Shown piece after piece: positions 18,301 through 26,190 of a stretch of DNA of 64,000 bases (positions are counted from its first letter, which is position 1; each line of letters starts with the position of its first letter). The translations under genes and the position numbers were made by a program. Location: assembly GCA_002415135.1 (NCBI GenBank), contig DIBY01000016.1, positions 239,524 through 303,523 of the forward strand, written 5' to 3'. The stretch is from Flavobacteriales bacterium UBA5040. Lineage in GTDB: Bacteria; Bacteroidota; Bacteroidia; Flavobacteriales; Weeksellaceae. The notes beneath the pieces were generated by a model. That model did no database searches, was not told the origin of the DNA, and worked only from the letters and a program-made list of their open reading frames with translations.

Positions 18301-18664
18301 AGTAATTTTTGTCGGTAATAATTTCGTTGGTGGTGTCACCTTCACGAATGTGCATAATTCCTTCAAAACTAATATATCGGGTAATTCCTCCACCAATGAA
18401 TATTAAAATAAATGACAAGTGAAAAACCAAAACTGGCCATTTCTCCTTTCTCCAAAGTCGGTATCTTGAAATATTTCCAACGAAGTTGAGCATCAGTAAA
18501 AGCATAACCAGCTCAAACCATTTTGCTTCGTAAATCAGCGCTTTCGCCGTAGGAGTTCCGTAATCGTTTTCCAGAAAAGTTGCGTAGGCCATTGAACCAG
18601 CGTACACCAGTAACAAAACCGCCATGGTTCTGGTAGAGATAAGAATATCTTGAATTTTTTTCAT
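15395..18664 (-). CDS. Cytochrome c biogenesis fusion protein (ResB-CcsA type)
   Basis: At 1089 residues this is the fused System II cytochrome c synthetase found in Bacteroidota. It carries haem across the membrane and attaches it to apocytochromes. The N-terminal part (about 1-460) is ResB-like, with three early transmembrane helices, a large periplasmic domain and a fourth helix near residue 430. A His-rich linker (DDGHDHGEA) lies near residue 505, followed by a periplasmic domain of about 260 residues. The C-terminal part (from about 780) is CcsA, with the haem-handling WWD motif in WGRYWSWDPKETW near residue 990 and conserved His residues. A -7 box sits at 18746-18753 and a strong terminator follows. 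It is monocistronic. Confidence 0.92.
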   Translation of the reverse strand: MKKIQDILISTRTMAVLLLVYAGSMAYATFLENDYGTPTAKALIYEAKWFELVMLLLMLNFVGNISRYRLWRKEKWPVLVFHLSFILIFIGGGITRYISFEGIMHIREGDTTNEIITDKNYFKIQIEENGDILNYQDVPYLMSPLHKNFNATYEYHGKKIAVKTLDFIQRKKDSIIVNPAGTEYLHLVSTGESGRENIYIKPGDSKLVNGTLVSFNRAIDGAVEFNNTKGSLMIKTPVEGDYMVMATQEKFPTKKDEYEPLMLRSLYSIGELKLVVPEGLVKGKLIAYEGDRKKDANVSDNLEVEVQGPKSKVVVDLPVEKGNPNAFKQISVDGMNIILGFGPKVYTTPFSIKLEKFVMETYPGSSSPSAYESHVKVIEKGKQTPYKIYMNNVLNHSGYRFFQASFDPDRKGTVLSVNHDFWGTLITYIGYFFLFGGMFVIFFWKGTHFWKLEEMLKNANKKKSAMVLLILLSLNFNAQKIETHGTSDGSGDKVEQAHSADDGHDHGEAALMAPAPAAKKAPAGMLKSPRQITADEIISRNKIDKDHAEKFAYLLVQNYDGRIVPMNTQALDVLRKLYKKDAFRGTDGKSLTANQWFLSINTDTASWTMVPLISIGAKGGDELQKKAKANEEGYTSLMSLFPADETGALHYVLEEDYQAAFRKKPAEQTNYDKEVIKVNDRVQAFNEFFSGQFMRIVPVKNDSNNTWHSWLDQNFEPDTASQEVMGPYFSEILAAQKSGDWSKADTELVKLQQYQKTWGKNVVPSESKVKLEVLMNKVNINFHLMIFYTIIGGLLLLLGFIELFKPNKILNKAIKALIILGLVGYTLQFLGLAARWFISGHAPWSNGYEAIIFISWVGISAGLLLYRNSNALIPAAGFMVAVIMMGFAHGGSALDPQITPLVPVLKSYWLIIHVAIITASYGFFALSMVIAMIVLFFYIFANKTIYKIHHDTTIKELTIVSEMSLTIGLYFLTVGTFLGGIWANESWGRYWSWDPKETWAFISIMIYAFVLHMRLVPGLRGRWAFHVASLFSISTIVMTYFGVNYYLSGLHSYAAGDPIPVPIWVYLGVAFMFTLAIISYIKFKKLTKK

Positions 18665-18745
18665 AAGAATCTAAAAATTTTCTTTAAACTGAAAAAAGTT
18701 CATTCTTATTTCAGCTATTTTAATTTAGAATAAATTGAACGATGG

Positions 18746-18753
18746 CAAAAATA
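18746..18753 (-). promoter_or_regulatory. -7 promoter box for the cytochrome c assembly gene
   Basis: TATTTTTG on the minus strand matches TAnnTTTG and predicts a leader of about 75 bases. Confidence 0.5.
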
Positions 18754-18854
18754 CAATCTATAATTTTAAATAGCGAATTTGAAACTCTTTATTTATGTTA
18801 ATTAATATTGAAAAACCTGATTTAAATCATCTGATTCTTAGATATAAAAGAAGA

Positions 18855-19301
18855 CTAGCCCTTCGTAAACTGAATATTCGGATTTAGGTCTGAAAGCTTT
18901 TGAAGGAATAGACTTTCATTTTCTGGAGTAATATAAAGGTCATTTTTAAATTTTGAAGAAATAATCAGACCTTTGGTTGCGGTGCCATATTTATGCAATC
19001 CAAACCACATTGTTTTACCAGCGTTAATCGTAGTAATCGTTTTGATATCAACTTTATAAATATTAAAAATGACCTTAACGACCAGAAAATGATCTTTAAT
19101 AAATACTCTTAAAAATAAGAAACTTGTGATTGTAAATACAAAGGCTACCAGCCAAAATCCTAACATCATGCTAAAGGTTGATGATTCGCTGGAAGAAATA
19201 TAAACAGCGATCGTAAAAAATGAAATCACCGCTAAAGTCCCGAAGTGAAGTACAAAAAACGTTAGATCTATTTTTGTTTTGAAAACTTGTTTTTCTGACA
19301 T
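18855..19301 (-). CDS. PH domain-like membrane protein
   Basis: A 148-residue protein with two transmembrane helices (about 12-32 and 44-66). A soluble C-terminal part follows whose strand pattern (DHFLVVKVIFNIYKVDI, then GLIISSKFKNDLYITPEN) matches small bacterial PH-like domains. Its ATG immediately follows the stop of pcm without a spacer, so the two are co-transcribed. Function unknown. Confidence 0.7.
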   Translation of the reverse strand: MSEKQVFKTKIDLTFFVLHFGTLAVISFFTIAVYISSSESSTFSMMLGFWLVAFVFTITSFLFLRVFIKDHFLVVKVIFNIYKVDIKTITTINAGKTMWFGLHKYGTATKGLIISSKFKNDLYITPENESLFLQKLSDLNPNIQFTKG

Positions 19302-19952
19302 TTAATGATTGGTATTATTCAACATCGGTACAAATTTGTACGCACCAAATTCTTCTCTCTCAAATTCACGCTCCGATTTTTTAGTGAAACGTGTCAAGAT
19401 CTGCTGTTCAGTTTTCCCTAATGGAATTACCATTTTTCCGCCAATCTTTAATTGATGTAATAATTCTGTCGGTAAAACTTCGGCACCACAAGTCACGAGA
19501 ATTTTATCAAAAGGGGCAAATGTTGGAAGTCCTAAAAAACCATCTCCAAAACTCTGGAATTTTGGACGAAAATTAAGTTCCCGTAATTTTTTAAAAGAAA
19601 AATCGTACAAAGCTTTCTGGCGTTCAACGGTATAAACAAAAGCATTCGATGCAATTAAAACTGCAGTTTGATAACCACAACCAGTACCGATTTCCAGGAC
19701 TTTATCTTTGTCTTCTATTTCTAAAAGAGCGGTTTGCTCAGCCACAGTCGAAGGATGCGAAATCGTTTGTTTTGCCAAAATCGGAAATGCCCGATCTTCA
19801 TAGGCGAAATCTTCAAAAACACTTTCTAAAAAAAGATGTCGCGGCACTTGGTTAATTGCTGCTAACACATTCTCATCGGCAATTCCCATTTTGTCCCGGA
19901 GATAATCGATTAAAATTTTCCTCTTTCCTTTATGTACGTACGAATCCTGCAT
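19302..19952 (-). CDS. pcm: Protein-L-isoaspartate O-methyltransferase
   Basis: The enzyme uses S-adenosylmethionine to methylate damaged isoaspartyl residues and start their repair. Family motifs are RHLF, ERAFPI-like EDRAFPILAKQTISHPSTVA, the SAM-binding LEIGTGCGYQTAV, and VTCGAE. I choose the ATG at 19952 (216 residues, MQDSYVHKG), 20 codons inside the longest frame, because a -7 box (TATTTTTG) lies only four bases upstream of it and the extension has no family similarity. The PH-like gene follows with no gap. Confidence 0.9.
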   Translation of the reverse strand: MQDSYVHKGKRKILIDYLRDKMGIADENVLAAINQVPRHLFLESVFEDFAYEDRAFPILAKQTISHPSTVAEQTALLEIEDKDKVLEIGTGCGYQTAVLIASNAFVYTVERQKALYDFSFKKLRELNFRPKFQSFGDGFLGLPTFAPFDKILVTCGAEVLPTELLHQLKIGGKMVIPLGKTEQQILTRFTKKSEREFEREEFGAYKFVPMLNNTNH

Positions 19953-19956
19953 GTCA

Positions 19957-19964
19957 CAAAAATA
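19957..19964 (-). promoter_or_regulatory. -7 promoter box for pcm, almost touching the start codon
   Basis: TATTTTTG on the minus strand ends four bases before the ATG at 19952. The transcript would begin at or within a few bases of the start codon, so it may be leaderless. Confidence 0.5.
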
Positions 19965-20040
19965 GGAATTAGATTTTAGAAATGAGAATTTAGAGATTAG
20001 AATTTCTGGCATCTAACTTCTAGCATCAAACATCTTTTAT

Positions 20041-20048
20041 TATCTTTA
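20041..20048 (+). promoter_or_regulatory. -7-like box for the Gfo/Idh/MocA gene
   Basis: TATCTTTA differs from TAnnTTTG only at the last base and stands 17 bases upstream of the ATG at 20065. It may drive the whole plus-strand series to 27.5 kb. Confidence 0.4.
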
Positions 20049-20064
20049 CAAAAATTAATTCTCT

Positions 20065-21027
20065 ATGCTCAAAGCAGGTTTAGTTGGCGCAGGTCATTTA
20101 GGAAAAATCCATTTAAAATTACTTCAACAATCAGAAAAGTATGACCTGGTCGGCTTTTATGATGCTGATAAAGAAAATGGTAAAAAATTAGAAAGCGAAT
20201 TCGGTTATACCTATTTTGAAAATTTCGAAGATCTTTTAAATGAAATCGAAATGCTCGATATCGTAACGCCAACTCTGTATCATTACGATTACGCGATGAA
20301 AGCGATCGAAAAAAGAATTCATTTTTTCATTGAAAAACCTATTACTCAAACTTTAAAACAAGCAGAAGAAATTCTATACAAATGCCGTGAATTTGGAATT
20401 AAAGCGCAGGTTGGTCACGTAGAAAGATATAATCCAGCTTTTATTGGGTCGAAAGATTTCATCAAAGATCCCATGTTTATTGAGATTCACCGTTTGGCAG
20501 AATTCAATCCTCGTGGAACTGATGTTTCTGTTGTTTTAGATTTAATGATTCACGATTTAGATATTTTGCTGTCTATTGTAAAATCAAAAGTAAAGAATAT
20601 TCACGCAAGTGGTGTTTCTGTGGTTTCGAAATCTCCGGATATTTGTAATGCCAGGATCGAGTTTGAAAATGGATGTGTTGCCAATTTAACAACTTCCCGA
20701 ATTTCAATGAAAGCTATGCGTAAATCTCGATTTTTTCAGAAAGACGCTTATATTTCGGTGGATTTCTTGGAGAAAAAATCGGAAGTCATTCGAATGAAAC
20801 CGGCTCCGGAAAGCCCGAGTGATTTTGATATGATCATTGAAAATGCGGAAGGAGAAAAAAATCAAATTATTTTTGAATATCCGAACATCCAGCCTAATAA
20901 CGCTATTTTGGATGAATTAGAAAGTTTCGCAGATGCGATTACCGAAGATAAGATGGTAGAAGTTTCTTTGGAAGACGGCACTGAAGCGTTGAAAGTGGCG
21001 TTGGAAATTGTGAGATTGATCAGCTAA
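20065..21027 (+). CDS. Gfo/Idh/MocA family oxidoreductase
   Basis: A 320-residue NAD(P)-dependent oxidoreductase. The Rossmann motif GAGHLGKIH lies at about residues 8-16, the EKP motif (FIEKPITQT) near 93, and the central GHVERYNPAF near 118. The lower domain contains the DLMIHDLDIL helix with the usual catalytic His-Asp pair. Substrates of this family are sugars, inositols or nucleotide sugars, and nothing here pins one down. It has no signal peptide. A lipoprotein hydrolase gene follows after 30 bp. Confidence 0.85.
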   Translation: MLKAGLVGAGHLGKIHLKLLQQSEKYDLVGFYDADKENGKKLESEFGYTYFENFEDLLNEIEMLDIVTPTLYHYDYAMKAIEKRIHFFIEKPITQTLKQAEEILYKCREFGIKAQVGHVERYNPAFIGSKDFIKDPMFIEIHRLAEFNPRGTDVSVVLDLMIHDLDILLSIVKSKVKNIHASGVSVVSKSPDICNARIEFENGCVANLTTSRISMKAMRKSRFFQKDAYISVDFLEKKSEVIRMKPAPESPSDFDMIIENAEGEKNQIIFEYPNIQPNNAILDELESFADAITEDKMVEVSLEDGTEALKVALEIVRLIS

Positions 21028-21057
21028 TCTATTTTCTAAATTGATTCCATTTAATTA

Positions 21058-21831
21058 ATGTCAAAAATAAAAATCTTTTTACTATTCTTCTGTTCATTGA
21101 TGATCTTAAGTTGCCAGTCTAAAAGACTTGCTGCTGACGAAGGAAAATATAACTATCATTTTATCTTAACGGAATATATAGATTCTGCGCGGGATCGATT
21201 GATTCCTGTGGCGATTTATCAACCTGTGAATTTAAAAGTTGGTAACATAACACCAATTATATTTAGTCATGGTTATGGTGGTAATAAAGGAGATGATTAT
21301 GCCGTAGATTACACTTATCTCTTAGAAGCTCTGGCTGAAAAAGGGTATTTTATAATTAGCATTCAGCACGAGTTAAAAAACGATGACCTGTTGTCGATGC
21401 AAGAACCTTTCAAAACGAGCAGAATGTCTAACTGGGAACGTGGCGCAGAAAATATTAGTTTTGTTTTGAATAAAATAAAGACGGAATTTCCTTCGTTAAA
21501 TTTTAATGAACTGGCCGTGATTGGTCATTCTAATGGCGGAGATATGTCGGTTCTATTTGCGCATCAACATCCAGAATTGATCAGTAAATTGATTTCGATG
21601 GATAACCGAAGAATGAATTTACCGCGAACTTCTCAACCAAGAATCTATACTTTACGTTCTAATGATTATCCTGCTGATGAAGGAGTTTTACCAACAGATG
21701 AAGAAAAGGAAAAATTTGGAATAACTGTTGAATTCACGGACATCAACCACAGTAATATGGACAATGATGCGAATGACGAAGAAAGAAAATACCTCATTTC
21801 AAAAATATTAAATTACCTCCATGAAAAATAA
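21058..21831 (+). CDS. Alpha/beta hydrolase lipoprotein
   Basis: A 257-residue alpha/beta hydrolase with a lipoprotein signal (SLMILSC, lipidated Cys near residue 19). The oxyanion region is FSHGYGGNKGDDY and the nucleophile elbow is GHSNGG with the catalytic Ser. A likely catalytic His is in DINHSNMDND near the C-terminus. It should act in the periplasm or at the outer membrane on esters or similar bonds. Its last 11 bases overlap the start of the beta-lactamase gene. Confidence 0.8.
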   Translation: MSKIKIFLLFFCSLMILSCQSKRLAADEGKYNYHFILTEYIDSARDRLIPVAIYQPVNLKVGNITPIIFSHGYGGNKGDDYAVDYTYLLEALAEKGYFIISIQHELKNDDLLSMQEPFKTSRMSNWERGAENISFVLNKIKTEFPSLNFNELAVIGHSNGGDMSVLFAHQHPELISKLISMDNRRMNLPRTSQPRIYTLRSNDYPADEGVLPTDEEKEKFGITVEFTDINHSNMDNDANDEERKYLISKILNYLHEK

Positions 21832-22705
21832 ATTATCAGTCCTGTTTTTTTTAATATTTACCTTAGGATTTGCACAAACTTCCACATTAAAAAAAGAGAT
21901 CAACCAAATCATCAACGGTAAAAACGCAACCGTCGGAGTTTCTGTTTTGGATTTCGAAAACAACAAATCGATAAGCATTAATGGCAACAAACATTTGCCG
22001 ATGTTGAGTGTATTTAAATTCCATATTGCGTTAGCAGTTTTAGATGAGGTTGATCAAGGAAAATTGAGTTTGGATCAAAATATTTTGATTAAAAAATCAG
22101 AACTTCTATTAAATACCTGGAGTCCAATTCGGGAGAAATATCCGGAGGGAAATATCGAAATGCCTTTGAGTGAACTGATTAAATATACGGTTGCACTAAG
22201 TGACAATAACGGCTGCGATATTTTGCTAAGATTAATCGGTGGAACAGAAACTGTTCAAAAATTCATCAATTCGAAAGGAATTAAAAACTTTCAGATTAAA
22301 GCTGACGAAGAAAAAATGCACCAAGGCTACGAGTTTATGTATTGGAACTGGACAACGACCAACGCGTCTAACACTTTATTAAAAAAGTTTTATGACGGAA
22401 AAGTAGTCTCAAAAAATTCGACCGATTTTTTAATGAAAACGATGCTGGAAACCAATACTGGTGGAAATAAAATCGTCGCTCAGTTGCCAAAAGGAACTTG
22501 GGTCGCACATAAAACTGGTTCTTCCGGAAAAGATGAAAAGGGATTAACCGTTGCAGAAAATGATATGGGAATCATCACGCTGTCAAACGGAAAACATTAC
22601 GCCCTAAGCGTTTTCGTGTCAGATTCTATGGAAAGTGAAGCGACAAATACCAAAATGGTTGCGGATATTTCTAAAATTGTTTTTGATTATTTTAGCAAAA
22701 AATAA
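21821..22705 (+). CDS. Class A beta-lactamase, subclass A2 (CIA/CGA-like)
   Basis: A 294-residue periplasmic serine beta-lactamase with a signal peptide (about residues 1-18). The active-site motifs are complete: SVFK (Ser63, Lys66), SDN (127-129) and KTG (231-233). By spacing, the general base corresponds to Glu163 and the Ambler-170 position is His167. A His there rather than Asn is a feature I associate with the A2 group (PER, VEB, CIA, CGA). Such enzymes are chromosomal in Chryseobacterium relatives and often hydrolyse cephalosporins, but the spectrum of this one cannot be read from sequence. It overlaps the hydrolase gene by 11 bases, and the M23 gene starts 5 bp after it. No ampR-like regulator is nearby. 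Confidence 0.92.
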   Translation: MKNKLSVLFFLIFTLGFAQTSTLKKEINQIINGKNATVGVSVLDFENNKSISINGNKHLPMLSVFKFHIALAVLDEVDQGKLSLDQNILIKKSELLLNTWSPIREKYPEGNIEMPLSELIKYTVALSDNNGCDILLRLIGGTETVQKFINSKGIKNFQIKADEEKMHQGYEFMYWNWTTTNASNTLLKKFYDGKVVSKNSTDFLMKTMLETNTGGNKIVAQLPKGTWVAHKTGSSGKDEKGLTVAENDMGIITLSNGKHYALSVFVSDSMESEATNTKMVADISKIVFDYFSKK

Positions 22706-22710
22706 ATTGA

Positions 22711-23529
22711 ATGAAAAGATTTTTTTTACTGGGATTTCTCTTGATTCAAACCTTACTATTTTCGCAAGAGAAATGGGACATTCAATTTTATAATGAAGTT
22801 GTTAACCGAGAAGTTTTTATTTACGCAGACAATAACGAAGAAATGCCGATGTCTGCACAGTTTCAATTCAAATTACAGAATCTAACCTGCACGCTTCCTA
22901 ATGATGAAATAGTTGTAATTCCGCCGAAAACTCAAAAGTTTTTGATTGCAAAGTTAGCTGCGATAAAAACAAACGAAGGTAATTCTTTTTCTTACTCCAA
23001 TTCCTATAATTTTGGGAATTCACTTCAGGAAACCTTTGATGATGATTACATCTATTCTTTGCCTTTCGAAAATGGAAAAACACAATCGATCTTCCAGGGA
23101 TATAACGGCAAGTTTTCGCATCAGAATGAATTTGCGTTAGACTTTGATTTAAAAATTGGCGCTCCGATTTTAGCAGCCCGTGACGGAATTGCGGTGGTCG
23201 TCATCAATAGCAATACGAAGAGTTGTCCCGATATTTCCTGTGCGAAATACAATAACAAAATCGTGATCATGCACAGCGACGGAACTTTTGCCGATTATTC
23301 TCATTTAAAATACCAAGGTACAAGCGTGAAAAAAGGCGATCATGTAAAAAAAGATCAACTCATTGGGTATAGTGGAAGTACGGGTTTTGCAAGTGGACCC
23401 CATTTACATTTTGCAGTGTTTATCAATAGAATAGATGGAAAAAGAACATTTATAAAAACAAAATTTAAAACTTCTGAAAGTGAAGCAACACTTTTGGAAG
23501 AAGGAAAAAGTTATACTAAAAATTATTAA
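22711..23529 (+). CDS. Secreted M23 family metallopeptidase
   Basis: A 272-residue protein with a cleavable signal peptide (MKRFFLLGFLLIQTLLFSQ). The first 130 residues form a beta-rich domain of unknown type. The LytM domain carries HQNEFALDFDL, which supplies the first His and Asp. The remaining site is HSDGTFADYSHL and SGPHLHFAV, so the zinc site is complete. Probable periplasmic peptidoglycan endopeptidase. It lies in the same tight run as the beta-lactamase, a pairing that fits cell-wall function but may be accidental. Confidence 0.85.
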   Translation: MKRFFLLGFLLIQTLLFSQEKWDIQFYNEVVNREVFIYADNNEEMPMSAQFQFKLQNLTCTLPNDEIVVIPPKTQKFLIAKLAAIKTNEGNSFSYSNSYNFGNSLQETFDDDYIYSLPFENGKTQSIFQGYNGKFSHQNEFALDFDLKIGAPILAARDGIAVVVINSNTKSCPDISCAKYNNKIVIMHSDGTFADYSHLKYQGTSVKKGDHVKKDQLIGYSGSTGFASGPHLHFAVFINRIDGKRTFIKTKFKTSESEATLLEEGKSYTKNY

Positions 23530-23539
23530 AAATTTAAAA

Positions 23540-24433
23540 ATGAATAAAAATATTGTAGTGATTGGTGCAGGAACCATGGGAAACGGAATTGCACATACTT
23601 TTGCACAAACCGGATTTCAAGTTAGTTTGGTTGATGTTTCACAAGGAGCTTTGGATAAAGGAATTGCAACAATTACTAAAAATATGGACCGTATTATTTC
23701 TAAAGGAAATATGACTGAAGACCAAAAAACAACTACTTTAAATAACATTTCGACTTATACTAATTTAGCAGATTGTGCAGAAAAAGCAGCTTTAATCGTA
23801 GAAGCGGCAACAGAAAATCTGGATCTGAAGTTGAAAATTTTCAAACAAATGGATGAGTTGGCTCCGGAAAATTGTATTCTTGCGACCAACACGTCTTCGA
23901 TTTCTATTACTAAAATTGCGTCGGTTACCAATCGTCCGGACAAGGTAATTGGAATGCACTTTATGAATCCGGTTCCCATCATGAAATTGGTAGAAATCAT
24001 TAAAGGTTACTCTACTTCTAAAGAAACTTTTGATGAGATCTACGAAATGAGCAAAACGTTGGGGAAAACTCCGACAGAAGTGAATGACTATCCAGGATTT
24101 GTGGCAAACAGAATTTTGATGCCTATGATCAATGAAGCGATCGAAACTTTATACAATGGCGTGGCGGGTGTTGAAGAAATCGATACTGTAATGAAATTGG
24201 GAATGGCTCATCCGATGGGACCTTTGCAATTGGCTGATTTTATTGGATTAGATGTTTGCTTAGCGATTCTCAATGTGATGCACGATGGTTTCAAAAATCC
24301 AAAATATGCACCGAATCCATTATTAGTAAATATGGTAATGGCTGGAAAGTTAGGCGTGAAATCTGGAGAAGGATTCTATGATTACGCTGAAAGTAGAAAA
24401 GCAGAAAAGGTTTCGAATCGGTTTGTGAAATAA
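23540..24433 (+). CDS. 3-hydroxybutyryl-CoA / 3-hydroxyacyl-CoA dehydrogenase
   Basis: With the start at the ATG at 23540 the protein has 297 residues and begins MNKNIVVIGAGTMGNGIA, a canonical NAD-binding N-terminus. A 20-codon in-frame extension upstream would overlap the M23 gene and has no family similarity. Other signatures are ATNTSSISIT, GMHFMNPVPIMKLVEII with the catalytic His, and PGFVANRILMPMINEA. The enzyme interconverts acetoacetyl-CoA and 3-hydroxybutyryl-CoA or related acyl-CoAs. It starts 10 bp after the M23 gene. Confidence 0.93.
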   Translation: MNKNIVVIGAGTMGNGIAHTFAQTGFQVSLVDVSQGALDKGIATITKNMDRIISKGNMTEDQKTTTLNNISTYTNLADCAEKAALIVEAATENLDLKLKIFKQMDELAPENCILATNTSSISITKIASVTNRPDKVIGMHFMNPVPIMKLVEIIKGYSTSKETFDEIYEMSKTLGKTPTEVNDYPGFVANRILMPMINEAIETLYNGVAGVEEIDTVMKLGMAHPMGPLQLADFIGLDVCLAILNVMHDGFKNPKYAPNPLLVNMVMAGKLGVKSGEGFYDYAESRKAEKVSNRFVK

Positions 24434-24476
24434 GTGCTGAGCTTTTTCAGAATTTTATATGCTTGAATAGATAGCC

Positions 24477-26183
24477 ATGACTGAAAAATTAACTTTTTTT
24501 CGACAAAAGATAAAAAACGACAACAAAATGCAGTATATAATTTACTGCATTACGTTTGTCATCCTTTTTATTCCAAATATTTTCACTTTGATTTTCGCCG
24601 CAGATCTACAAGGAAACCTGGTCATGAGTGCATCTTACCTCCTACTTTCATTGGTCGTTTGGTTATTTCCATTGCTTTTTTTGAATATTAAAAATTATTT
24701 CCGACTTGGGATTTTGTTTGTATTTTTAGCTCCGATCGAAATAGGTTTTGTGACCACCACAGGTTTGCCGGTGAACATTGGTTTTATGGAAACGATTTTC
24801 AATACCAACTTCCAAGAAGCGAAGGAACAACTCGTCAGCAATATTCCTTTCCTGATATTTTATATAGTATTGATTATGGTTTACTGCTATTTGCTGACTT
24901 TAATTCAAAAAAAAAGTCTCACAGTTAAATGGAAAGTTGGCTTGCTACTCACTTTTCTAATTTTGAATTTAGGTTTGTTTTACAATATGTTTTCAATTTT
25001 AAAAACCTTTATTCCGCAGCATAAAAAACTGGATGTTGCTTTCGAAAATACAACCAAAAAATATCATAAAATATTCCCGGCTAACATGATTATCAATACT
25101 GTGTACGCCCTAAAAACCAATTCTAAAAATAAAAAATTTGAAAAGGAAATTGAAAATTTCAAGTTTAATGGAAAACAGAATTCTAAAAATTCAGAATCTG
25201 AAATTTATATTTTAGTAATTGGGGAAACGGCAAGAAAACACAATTTCCAGTTGTACGGCTATGATCGAAAAACGAATCCAGAATTGGAAAAGATAGAAAA
25301 CTTGGTTCCTTATTCGGAGGTAAGCAGCTCTGGAACGCTTACCTTAATATCTTTGCCTCAAATTATTACCCGAGCAAATCCAGAACAATTTGATCTGCAG
25401 TTCAATGAAAAAACCATCCTCGATCTTTTTCATGAAGCGGGATTTTACACCTCTTATATTGGTTCACAAAACATTTCTACTTCACTGGTTCAACGTTTAA
25501 AATCGGTGGTGGATTATTCTTATTTTGCGAAATCCGATGTCAGTTCTGCGCAGGTATATGATGGTGATATTTTAAAAAATGTGCAGGAAGTACTAAATGA
25601 TAAAAAAAATAATAAAAAGTTTATTATCATTCACACGTTGGGAAGTCATTTCCGTTACTCGAACCGATATCCGCCAGAATTTGAAAAATTCAAACCGACC
25701 ATCCCTACGTCGGGTTACAATAATATGGGTTTAAAATACAAGCAGGAACTCATCAATTCTTACGATAACTCTATAATTTACACCGATTATTTTTTGTCCT
25801 CTCTCATTAAAGAAGTTAACAAAACCCGTTCAGTAAGCGGCTTAATTTATCTTTCAGATCACGGTGAAAATTTATATGATGACAACAAAACCGCTTTTCA
25901 TGGTGGCGAAAAACCCACTCGTTTCGAATATGAAATACCTTATTTGGTTTGGTATTCTCAACAATATGAAAAATTGTATCCAGAAAAAGTGACGGCGTTG
26001 GTAAATAATAAAAACAAGAAAACTTCTGCTACCACTACTTTTTATTCGTTGTCAGATATGGCAAATATAAGTTATACCAATTCTGAAAAGGAAAGGTTTA
26101 AAAGCATTTTCAATCCGCAATTTAAGGAACATTTACAGCGAAAATTACTGAACAGTAAAAAGGAAGTTATCAATATCAATTAA
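24477..26183 (+). CDS. Phosphoethanolamine transferase (EptA/sulfatase superfamily)
   Basis: A 568-residue inner-membrane enzyme. Five transmembrane helices cover about residues 18-180, followed by a periplasmic alkaline-phosphatase-fold domain. Metal and active-site motifs are VIGETARKHNFQLYGYDRKTNP, SSGTLTLISLP (which should hold the catalytic Thr), HTLGSH and LSDHGENLYDD with a later FHGG. EptA-type enzymes move phosphoethanolamine from phosphatidylethanolamine to lipid A or other envelope glycans, and in some species this lowers polymyxin sensitivity. Canonical SCGTATA is SSGTLTL here. The next gene, a membrane protein, follows after 7 bp. Confidence 0.85.
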   Translation: MTEKLTFFRQKIKNDNKMQYIIYCITFVILFIPNIFTLIFAADLQGNLVMSASYLLLSLVVWLFPLLFLNIKNYFRLGILFVFLAPIEIGFVTTTGLPVNIGFMETIFNTNFQEAKEQLVSNIPFLIFYIVLIMVYCYLLTLIQKKSLTVKWKVGLLLTFLILNLGLFYNMFSILKTFIPQHKKLDVAFENTTKKYHKIFPANMIINTVYALKTNSKNKKFEKEIENFKFNGKQNSKNSESEIYILVIGETARKHNFQLYGYDRKTNPELEKIENLVPYSEVSSSGTLTLISLPQIITRANPEQFDLQFNEKTILDLFHEAGFYTSYIGSQNISTSLVQRLKSVVDYSYFAKSDVSSAQVYDGDILKNVQEVLNDKKNNKKFIIIHTLGSHFRYSNRYPPEFEKFKPTIPTSGYNNMGLKYKQELINSYDNSIIYTDYFLSSLIKEVNKTRSVSGLIYLSDHGENLYDDNKTAFHGGEKPTRFEYEIPYLVWYSQQYEKLYPEKVTALVNNKNKKTSATTTFYSLSDMANISYTNSEKERFKSIFNPQFKEHLQRKLLNSKKEVININ

Positions 26184-26190
26184 AAAAACG

